Source: Enoplolaimus lenunculus
Lineage: Eukaryota > Nematoda > Enoplea > Enoplida > Thoracostomopsidae
Assembly: GCA_030248215.1 (NCBI GenBank)
Contig: JASANG010001116.1
Span: 34,414-98,413 of the forward strand
DNA length: 64,000 bases
Direction: 5' to 3'
The stretch's first letter is position 1. Every line of letters begins with the position of its first letter. Below, one piece after another: positions 47,108 through 55,560 of this stretch. The notes under the pieces are model-generated. The model ran no database searches, had not been told where the DNA came from, and was given only the letters and a program-made list of their open reading frames with translations. The position numbers were made by a program, and so were the translations under genes.

Positions 47108-47921
47108 AGAAACTCGAATAACGCGGCCGCGGAACTGGTTGTCCATTTTTTACGTGCATTGATATCTTAAATATTTTCCAGTCTTAAAATATAAAAAATT
47201 CAACCTGAGAACAAAATTTAAACTGAAGTTTAAAATATCAAACTATATTTTAAACTTGATTAACTTGAACTGTTTGAAAAATCATCATGCATAATAGGAC
47301 AATGTCAGTAAAATGAGTCAGGATAACGAGCAATATTGTTATGATCGCGTAAGTTCTCGAAGTGAAGTTGGCGAATTTAACCCCCAGTTGTACTCTGCTA
47401 CGATTGAATAAATCGTAGCCGAGCACCTCAAAGTCTTAAGGACTACGCGAAGGTCTAAAAATGCGGCAATTAAAAGAACTCATTTTGCACGGCGAAAACG
47501 AACAAAAAAATTTTTTAGCAAAATTTTTTCCGTTACTGTCTAATCCCTTAATATTGAGCAACTAATAGATTAGCCGTGTTCGCGCAATAGACACGCAAAG
47601 CGTGCAGTAATTTATCCGGCAGGATGTAACCGGAGGCGAAAAATACTGGAGCCGGGGGTGAACAAAACTTGCAGGAGCCTGAGTTGAAACCGGGCGTTTC
47701 CTCAGAATTGTGCCGAAAGTTAAAACGAAACGGTGCAAACAGATTAATTTTGCAAAGGTATTCCAAATTTCACCGCCAAAATTGTGTGAACCTCCAGCAA
47801 AAATTCTATCGGAGCCGCAAATCGATTTTATGCCTGCCGGAACTTTGCCGGAGCTGGAGTTAATGCAAAAGCAGGTATTAAAAAGTATATGTTGAATATA
47901 ATATTGGCACTAGCATCACAG

Positions 47922-48954
47922 GTTCGAACTCTTCACTACCGAAATTGCAATTCTATACCGGAGTCCGACCAGAGAACGATTATCTTCCGGGAAACGAAGC
48001 GGATTTGCGGTTAAACCATATTTACACTGGTATGCATTCGAAATCTCAACAAGACATGACAGTGGCTTTGGGCTTTTTACACAGCAAAAAATTGTGAGTC
48101 AAATTACTCTATCCGAAATAGGCTCTATTTGACTACACAAACTGAGTCAAATTCGACTCCGCCAGAGTCAAACGTGCGACTCAGTGAGTCGTATTTGACT
48201 CGGGCGAAGTCGAATTTGACTCAATTTCTGTAGTCCCGTAGAGCCTATTTCGGAGAGAGTCAATTTGACTCACCATTTTTTGCAGTGTACGCGCGTCAAG
48301 TGCCTATAGCTGAGTGATAATTGTAGACACCTACCAGCTGACAATAGCGTGCTGGTTCGAATTCTAGCTTGAATGTAGGTTTTCAGATATACCGGAAAAC
48401 GTTCACACTGGAAAGGATTAACCAATTTGTCTTCTCATTTTGCCAGCGAGCTGGAACGTATACTGCATTAATTCTCGCATTAAAGATACTAACTGAGAAT
48501 TTTTTCATTAACCCATTTTTGTAAACTACAGGAACCATGCGCAAATTTAACATCCAGTTATTTTTCAGTCCGCTGGGCCTGCGAAAACACATCCCACCGG
48601 CAAATATTCACGTTGGAATTCGACCAAACGCAGCTTAAATGAAAACAACGAACATTATCTTTACGATGTTCAACAGTCAAGTCGGTCGTCTATTAGCAAC
48701 AGTGGTGCGCCCGTGTCCGAAGCTACATATGCCGATATTAAACGGCACCAAGAGATGTTACAAAAACAGCAACAAATCGAACAACAACAACAACTAAAAC
48801 AACAACAAGAGCAGCAACAACAACAACTACAACAACAGAAACTACAAAACCAACGAGAAAAACAACTGCAACAGCAGCAACTACAGCAACTGTCACGACA
48901 ACAAGCGCACCAACAGGAAGAACAACAACAACAACAACGCCAACAACACCAGCT

Positions 48955-48988
<34 letters not shown>

Positions 48989-49561
48989 CTACAACAACAA
49001 CAACAACAGCCAAAACAAAAAGAATTATTAAACTTTCAAGACGCCCATGAATTTCTGCCCGATTCACTTATCGAAACCCTAGGAAACACCAAACAGATAC
49101 CAGCTGCTATAATCTCACCAGAGCTTACGTCTGGTTCAGTATCGGAAGAAGATTTTCCAAAAGCTCCTTATTCTCCGGAAACAACAACGACGTCCGTAAC
49201 CACAGCCCGTCCTGCGCTAAAGGTAAGGGATGACGCTGTTAAGGTCCGTGAAACCTGTAAAGATTGATCGCTGTTGCGCACTTCGACCCACCCAAAATGT
49301 AAGCTTAGGCGCACGCTCATGATTAGGTTTAAGAAAAGGCTTTAAGCCTACACTGCAAAATTATGGTGAGTCAAATCGACTGCAAAATGGTGAGTCAAAT
49401 TGACTCTCTCCGAAATATAGGTGAATCATTTTCTAAGCGTGAGCCAGAGCCTCATCATGCGAAGGAAAAGTAATTTGGCTGTTTTTTTTAATTTTCAGGG
49501 ATTAACATTTCGAAAAATGCTTTCAGAAGGCTCACTGAACGACACAATTCTGATAACATAA
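47922..49561 (+). CDS. Glutamine-rich protein of unknown function (partial model)
   Basis: Two exons are well supported by sequence character and phase: 47922-48061 (SSLPKLQFYTGVRPENDYLP, then EADLRLNHIYTGMHSKSQQD) and 48569-49222 (YSRWNSTKRSLNENNEHYLY, then SEATYADIKRHQEM, then a run of about 80 residues of mostly Gln, then NFQDAHEFLPDSLIETLGN). The donor at 49223 is GTAAGG. A phase-compatible last exon from about 49499 reads GLTFRKMLSEGSLNDTILIT and stops at about 49561. Another exon-like piece at about 51461-51565 (KETPQIELVPMSDSIDPN) is in a different phase and could be an alternative end. The 5' end is unresolved. The Gln run is heptad-free and CAA-dominated, with a strong (CAA)n character. 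I do not recognise the family; intracellular and regulatory is only a guess from composition. Confidence 0.6.
48079..48290. mobile_element. Tc1-like palindromic MITE (GAGTCAAATT family), copy 2
   Basis: It runs from ACACAGCAAAAAATTGTGAG to CACCATTTTTTGCAGTGTAC. It lies in an intron of the Gln-rich gene, 18 bp after an exon end. Confidence 0.8.
48292..48420 (+). mobile_element. Partial TTAA-type MITE with tRNA-like core
   Basis: CGTCAAGTGCCTATAGCTGA, then GTTCGAATTCTAGC, then GGAAAGGATTAA match the right half of copies 1-4. The left half is missing where the palindromic MITE ends. Confidence 0.6.
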
Positions 49562-49683
49562 TACGAATTATTTCACCTCTAAAATTATCAGAACATCCAA
49601 CTGAAATTGCATTGATACCAGTAAGCCGGAGGTTGATTCTTTGCCTCTACGAGGCCGGAGGCTTCGTTTCCAGCGTTGTACTC

Positions 49684-49926
49684 TAGCAAAAATTCCAGTG
49701 AGTTGATTTCAACTTAGAATGAGTTAAATCCACGCAGAAATCACTGCTCTGAATTAGGTCTTACAGAACTCAGCATTCTGGATTGAACTCAATCTGAATT
49801 AATTAATCAACTATCCCAGAATAAAATCAGTTCTGATTGAGTTAACATTTACTGTTATTAACTCAAAAAACGGTCACAAATAACTAATTCTCTCTCTGAA
49901 GTCAACTCACTGAAATTTACAGTGTA
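49684..49926. mobile_element. Tc1-like palindromic MITE (GAGTTGATT family)
   Basis: It holds AATTCCAGTGAGTTGATTTC at the left and CACTGAAATTTACAGTGTA at the right, filled with AACTCAGAATGAGTT variants. Other copies: 51785-52020, 52883-53138, 57083-57335, 57365-57619, 57755-58010, 58018-58272. Confidence 0.75.
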
Positions 49927-50158
49927 CCTACATTTAGGTTGTGTCAAAATATTAATTTACAAAATCTGCAATACTTATTTCAGCACCAAATGAAAAAGAC
50001 TGACGCTGTTGATACGGCGTTAAGCAATAGAGGTTAGATATTCGACTCGTGTACTTTCACATTTACAGCTCAAGGCTTAGGCTTAGCCTTAGGGCTGACC
50101 AAAGGTTTGCACAAATACTATATGCTTTTGTAACCCTGGGCATAAGTTTGTTCTTAAG

Positions 50159-50513
50159 CAGGGTGCCATCGGAATTCCGATTCCGATTAGAATTCAGATT
50201 CAAAACGAGTTCCGATTCCGATTCTGATTCCGATTGCACAATCAATCGGAATCGGAATTTCTACATATTAGTTTTAGGCCTGTTTGTTGTGATATGTTGT
50301 ATAAAAATTCTGTGTCATTCATCTATTAAATTGTTTTCGATAAGTTAACTTATTAATTGTAGTTTAGTTTTACAGAGACAAAAAATCATCGCCAATTTGT
50401 TCATGCGACGTTTTTGAGAATTGTTGCCAGCGGGGCCCCAATACATATTATCCGCATAGTCACAAATGCTGTAGTTCCGATTCCGGTATAATCCTGTTCC
50501 GCGTTGCACCCTG
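50159..50513. mobile_element. hAT-like MITE, GGAATTCCGATT subfamily
   Basis: It starts CAGGGTGCCATCGGAATTCC and ends TTCCGCGTTGCACCCTG. Flanks TTCTTAAG and TCTTAAAG are a worn target duplication. Confidence 0.8.
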
Positions 50514-50718
50514 TCTTAAAGCTTAGCTTAAAGTCTGCGAGTAGACTGGTAAATGCGGAGGAATGTGTACATGAGCCAAATTTATTGCTATATCTGCTGT
50601 CAGCATTTTAGATTTTCTTTCATTTTTATCGCTGCATCACTCGGCCAAAGATACTTTCAAATAACTCATTGTCAGAAATTTTTCAAGCTCCCTCTTGCAG
50701 TGAAGATACAAAAGCACC

Positions 50719-50987
50719 TTAACCCTTTCTCACATGAATATTTTCTATTTCCCCTGCCCTACTTTTATGCTAGGATTCGAACTCCAGTGACTGGAGTGGG
50801 AGGCGTATACCATCACCACTCAGCTATAGGAGCTTGACGCTCGAGCCCGACGGGTCTCTCACGTCTTGTGGTGATTTAGTACTATGTATACGTGATGCAA
50901 TTGTTGAACACGGTGCGATATCTATTATTTACCGTATATATACTGCGCTGAGTTGCCTATAGGTAGCTCAATGTGAGAAGAGGTTAA
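50719..50987 (-). mobile_element. TTAA-flanked MITE with tRNA-like core (copy 4)
   Basis: TTAACCCTTTCTCACATGAAT at the left and AATGTGAGAAGAGGTTAA at the right give clean TTAA flanks. The core (about 50765-50838) is the reverse complement of the tRNA-like stretch of copy 1. Confidence 0.8.
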
Positions 50988-51197
50988 TTTCGCGGTATAT
51001 CTGCTATTTTTTGTTTTAAAATTTTACAAAGTTCGGTGAATATTTGCATGCCTGAATAGCATTGTGCAGAAAAATAGAAAATGTTTAAAACTAGTATATG
51101 TTTCAATATCCGTTTTCCGTTTCCTTTTCGGCATTATTTTGATCGGTATTCGTGTACGTTTATTTTTCCTATCATCCTTTTACGCCTTGCGATTTTG

Positions 51198-51423
51198 GGC
51201 CCATGTATAGAACAGGGCCGGATCGTATTCCGGAGGGGCTATAATAGAGTCAGTTTAAGCTTTAGACTAATTGTTTGCTTAGGCTTACGCTTACGATTAG
51301 GAATAGGCTCATCCATACGCTTAGGCTTATGCTTAGGTTTAGGAATAGGCTCATCCATACGCTTAGGCTTAGGCTTAGAAATATACTGATACTACTGCTC
51401 CGGCCATGTTCTATACATGCGTC
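51198..51423. mobile_element. TTAGGC-type hAT-like MITE with 8-bp target duplication
   Basis: It starts GGCCCATGTATAGAACAGGG and ends with TCTATACATGCGTC. The 8-bp duplication CGATTTTG flanks it (51190-51197, 51424-51431). The interior is about 100 bp of GCTTAGGCTTAGG-like units, broken by AATAGGCTCATCCATAC spacers. Confidence 0.88.
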
Positions 51424-51750
51424 CGATTTTGTAACGTTATTTTATTTTGTTTTTAGCGACTCGAAAAAATATTAGTATCAAAGAAACACCGCAAATCGAA
51501 CTCGTTCCAATGTCCGATTCAATTGATCCAAATAAAAAATTAAGAAAAGTGCCAAAAAGAAACTGAAAATGCTTTTGTACGCTCTTTCCGGCGGCAAATT
51601 TAAAAGTTAAGGTTTTAATAGGCATCGATCAGTGGTCGACGTGATCCTACGTTTAAACTGAAACCACAACTTACAGTCGAACCCTGGCTTAGAGTTGCGG
51701 GTAAACAACAGTTCAACCAAAAGGCTTAAACGGCATTGGTAAAACATTTC

Positions 51751-52159
51751 GGCCCATGTATAGAACAGGGTCGGAACAGTAACCTACACTGCAAATTCCA
51801 GCGAGTTGATTAATCAACTCAGTGAGTTAATTAGTTATTTTTGATTGTTTCTTAAACGCATTGTGCGCTGATTTAATTCCGGGTGAGTTAATTAACTAAC
51901 TCAGAATGAGTTCAGTCAATTCAGAATTGTGAGTTCTTAAAGACCTAATTCACAGCTCAGACATGTGAGTGGAATCAACTCATTCTGAGTTAAAATCAAT
52001 TCACTTGAATTTACAGTGTAAAGCCTAACCGTAAGAATTGGCCTAATTACTAAACGTAAGCCGAACCCTAAGCCTAAGCAAAAAATTAATCTAAAACCTT
52101 AAGCTGACTCTATTTCAGCCCAACAGGAAAACATTCCGGCCTTGTTCTATATATGGGCC
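51751..52159. mobile_element. TTAGGC-type MITE split by a Tc1-like MITE
   Basis: The outer element starts GGCCCATGTATAGAACAGGG and ends TTGTTCTATATATGGGCC, with target duplication AACATTTC/AACACTTC. A complete GAGTTGATT-family palindrome (51785-52020, TA at both ends) is inserted near its left end. The interior on the right holds CCTAAGCCTAAGC. Confidence 0.88.
51785..52020. mobile_element. Tc1-like palindromic MITE nested in 51751-52159
   Basis: It starts TACACTGCAAATTCCAGCGA and ends TGAATTTACAGTGTA. Confidence 0.85.
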
Positions 52160-52231
52160 AACACTTCTAAGCCCGAGCCAATGAATAAACTGTAAATCTA
52201 AAAGAAAGTGTGTAACAGCTAAACTATATTG

Positions 52232-52430
52232 CCTGGAACTGGAGCTGGAACGTTTTCCGACGGGACTGCAATAGAGTAAGCTTAAGCTTTAGACAAATTT
52301 TGTTGCTTAGGCTTAGGCTTAGGCTTACGCTTAGTTATAGGCTTATTCTTACGCTTAGGCTTAGGCTTAGGCTTATGCTTAGGAATATGCTTGTACTATT
52401 GTTCCGGCCCTGTTCTATACATGGGCCCCA
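52232..52430. mobile_element. TTAGGC-type hAT-like MITE
   Basis: The interior has three or more perfect TTAGGC units in a row twice (near 52310-52330 and 52355-52385). The right terminus CCCTGTTCTATACATGGGCC is intact; the left terminus is worn. Confidence 0.8.
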
Positions 52431-52882
52431 GAACCTATCACAGACTGGTGATAAACGCTAGACACATTTGAAAATAAAGGCCCTTATACTTTATTTGTGA
52501 CATTTCTGGATATTTAAAACATTGGCTTATGTTAATTATATGGGTCTGCCCACTGTATACAGGAAGACTGCGTGAGTGATAGCCTGTGAAGTTTAAGCTG
52601 ATTCGTAGATGGAATCTTATCGGGTTTGCTTTTTCCCGGAAAGTTGAATCGACGGGAAAAAACGGGTTTTTCCGTTTTCATGGGAAAACGGAAAAAAGGG
52701 AAAATTCAACGTCATGTAAAATAATGTTTCCGCAAGCGTAAAATCGTTGATGAATGGTATGTCTATTGAAAAATGACATTAAGAGAACCGAATTATATAC
52801 TATTTTATTAAGTACCAATATTTGATACCACATGATAATAAGCATACTGCACACACTACAGAGCTGTCATATTATACGTGCA

Positions 52883-53138
52883 TACACTGTAAATTCCAGT
52901 GAGTTGATTTTAACTCAGAGTGAGTTGGATCCACTCAGAAGCCTGAGCTCTGAATTAGGTCTTTCATAACTCACCATTCTGAATTGACTGAACTCATTAT
53001 GAGTTAATTAATCAATTCACCCAGAATTAAATCAGCTCAGACTGAATTATTATTTGCTGTTATTAACTCAGAAATAACCAGAAATAACTAATTCTCATTC
53101 TGAGTTAATTAATCAACTCATTGAACTCTACAGTGTAT
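52883..53138. mobile_element. Tc1-like palindromic MITE (GAGTTGATT family)
   Basis: It starts TACACTGTAAATTCCAGTGA and ends ACTCTACAGTGTA. Confidence 0.82.
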
Positions 53139-53618
53139 GAGCATATGCGAGCTAAGATGGCCACAAACTTGCGTGGTTGAGTCCGACACAAATCTACAAA
53201 CAGGATTTGTAGTTTTATTGATATATAAAACATGAATTATTCAGAACTTAGGTTCGGAACTAAACGCTGCATATATCTGCAATAAATGTTGCATCAAAGA
53301 CAAACATTTTTGTGCAGGCAGACACGACAGCTCCATTGCGCTCGAACGTCATGCTCCTGGACTAGTTGAGTGGCGATGATAAACGTCCGTTATAATGTTA
53401 GCTATTCGAATCTAAATCAATAGGAGTCGATATTCCTAATTAAAGTCCGCATATGCGTAGAGCATAAATGCTTTAATTTAGAAGTCCAATAAATATTTAT
53501 TACCTGGAGCCGGCATCACCCCATCTTGCTTTTAAGAGCTCCTGAAATTAGGGTGTTCAGGAGACAGCAGTCATCTTTAATAGAAAGTAAAAAAAGTACC
53601 ACTTCTACATTAATACTT

Positions 53619-53835
53619 ACACTGCAAAAAATGGTGAGTCAAATTGACTCTCTCCGAAATAGGCTTTTCGTAAACTACACAAACTGAGTCAAATTCGACT
53701 CCGCCAGAGTCAAACGTGCGGCTCGGTGAACCGAATTTGACTCTGGCGGAGTCGAATTTGACTCAGATGGTGTAGTCCGGGGAAAAGCCTATTTCGAATA
53801 GAGTCAATTTAACTCACCATTTTTTTGCAGTGTAC
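53619..53835. mobile_element. Tc1-like palindromic MITE (GAGTCAAATT family), copy 3
   Basis: It starts TACACTGCAAAAAATGGTGA and ends CCATTTTTTTGCAGTGTA, with TA on both sides. Confidence 0.85.
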
Positions 53836-54454
53836 TCAGACGCTCTATTACAGAATGGTCTTCATATTATATTGAGACCGGAAAATGAACTAAGAAGTTT
53901 CCCGCACATTTCATTTTTGTGAAAGAAAAGTAAAAAAAGGCCCAATTATTTGCCTGTTGGCAAAGATTAGAAACGCGACGCAATCTACGGTTCGATTTGC
54001 AATTTTTTATTCAAAAAAACACGGCAAAACGCCTAAATTTGACTTAATATCAAAGTTGTTGCCAGTGGCAGATATGGAATTTGTAACTGAGGGGTATACG
54101 ACATTGAAAATGGCATAGCCCTCACCGAACGACACTCGCCTGAAATTACAATTTTAGCGTGATTTGTGAACTGCTATGGGAATGAAATGGTATTAAAATT
54201 AGCTTTTAAACTTCACTGTATGTTTAATGAAAGCGAGGTAGATCTTTTGATGTTTATGTCTTTTAAAATTGCTAAAACACATTTTTTAGACTTAAAATAT
54301 TTGCCGCTAAACGCGGTCGTTTTGATGCGATACAACGTCAGGCAAAGGTTTTTACGAGCAAGCGTTCATAAACCAATTAACCGCTTCCCGTGTCAAAATA
54401 TACTGGAACCGACTCAGCCTAGATCGAATTGCTATAATGCGCAATGGACAGTGT

Positions 54455-54846
54455 TTAACCCTTTCTCACATGAATACTTTCAATTTCATATTGCAATGCA
54501 CAATGGACAGTGTTTAACACTTTCTCACATAAATACTTTCAATTTGATATTGCTATAATGCACAATGGATAGTGTTTAACCCTTTGTCACATGGATATTT
54601 CCAATTTCATATGAGATACACTTTGAAGGTAAGATTCGATCCCCAGTCTCTCGGGTGGGAGGCGTTTACGATGACCACTCAGCTATAGGAGCTTTACGCT
54701 TGAGCCTGAGGGGCTCACACGTCTTGTACAGATTTTGTACTGCACATATATGTTAGAATCATTAATCACTGCTCACAGTGTCTTTGTTGCTGATATATTA
54801 CTTGTATTCAGTTGCTCATAGTATACTCTATGAGTTAATCGGTTAA
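54455..54846 (-). mobile_element. Diverged TTAA-type MITE with tRNA-like core and internal triplication (copy 5)
   Basis: It begins TTAACCCTTTCTCACATGAA and ends near CGGTTAA. The left terminal sequence (TTTAACCCTTTCTCACAT) is repeated three times in the first 150 bp, joined by AATGCACAATGGACAGTG. The tRNA-like core is at about 54635-54705. Confidence 0.6.
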
Positions 54847-55014
54847 CAATTATTAGAAAGGTAACATTGGCCAAATCTTATATTAAGTAAAACTTAATAA
54901 ATAATCTTAACCACAACACAACTGTGCTGCAATTTTTATACGGCGTGTTAAACTAAAAAACTTTTACCAAAAAAGCGTATAAATATTATCAGTAGAAACG
55001 CAAACGGGACGATT

Positions 55015-55195
55015 TAGGGTTGTGCTATACTTTTCAATTAATTCTTGTGCTACCCGACGCCGTCTGTCACCCGTAGGCCGTATTCCGTCACCCATACGGC
55101 GCCTTCCGCAACACGTAGGGCATCGTCCATCACTGTCCGTCACCCGTACGTGACGGACGGCGCCGTATTACAAGTATAGCAAAACCCTTTATGGC
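55015..55195. repeat. GC-rich inverted repeat (CGTCACCCGTACG type)
   Basis: Arms TTGTGCTATACTTTTCAATT and ATTACAAGTATAGCAAAAC pair at the edges. Inside, CGTCACCCGTACGTGACGGA is a perfect palindrome core and CCGTC/GGCGCC words repeat. The GC content stands out from the AT-rich surroundings. Confidence 0.65.
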
Positions 55196-55560
55196 CCGGG
55201 ACCAGGTTGTAAACGGACAGTAAAAATACCGGAAATGGAAACGGATATCCGGTTACACCTTGCCCGGAACCGTTTTGAAAGGCGGGCAAGGCACATTTAA
55301 AACAAGAATGCGAAATTTTTTCATTTTCATCTCGCGAACCATGTTTGTATACCTTCTATCACGTTGAGTAAATTGCGAGCGTTTTATAAGTGCCTTTGTC
55401 CTATCCCCCACAAATGACGCATGTATAGGTTGAGAGCCGTAACAAGTAGCATACGTACGTTGCCAATCCTTAGCATAAAAGCTTCTAAGTCTATTCCTAA
55501 GCCTAAGCCTAAGCAAAACGTTTCCACTGTGGAGGATGACCTACGAAAGAGTCAAGTGTT

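Larger units (their letters stand above)
42883..47921. other. Intergenic between nucleobindin and the Gln-rich gene
   Basis: No further exon with family similarity. It holds hAT-like MITEs (43894-44260, about 45222-45580, 46333-46611), a GGCCCGTAGC repeat (46018-46158), TTAGGC-type MITEs (about 45700-45890 and 46925-47107) and a worn CTCCGGC-type copy at about 47622-47870. A short open exon-like piece at 47313-47348 (MSQDNEQYCYDR, then GTAAGT) could be a first exon of the next gene, but its phase does not fit the next exon directly. Confidence 0.55.
49562..55560. other. Six-kilobase nest of MITEs without recognised genes
   Basis: Almost all of this stretch can be assigned to the MITE families listed below. 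A low-confidence exon-like piece lies at about 51461-51565 (see the Gln-rich gene). Between elements I see no coding signal. A three-copy tandem repeat of about 60 bp (AATGCACAATGGACAGTG) is at about 54434-54610, within the worn TTAA-type copy. Confidence 0.6.

Noticed and set aside
51081-51389. Plus-strand frame with Leu-Gly-Leu repeats
   Set aside because: It translates the TTAGGC-like array of a MITE.
52232-52430. TTAGGC runs considered as a true telomere or fusion point
   Set aside because: They lie inside elements with inverted termini and target duplications and are interrupted by variant units; the window continues normally on both sides.
54166-54558. Plus-strand frame of 130 codons
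   Set aside because: Its second half is the triplicated end of a TTAA-type MITE and the first half has no recognisable protein character.
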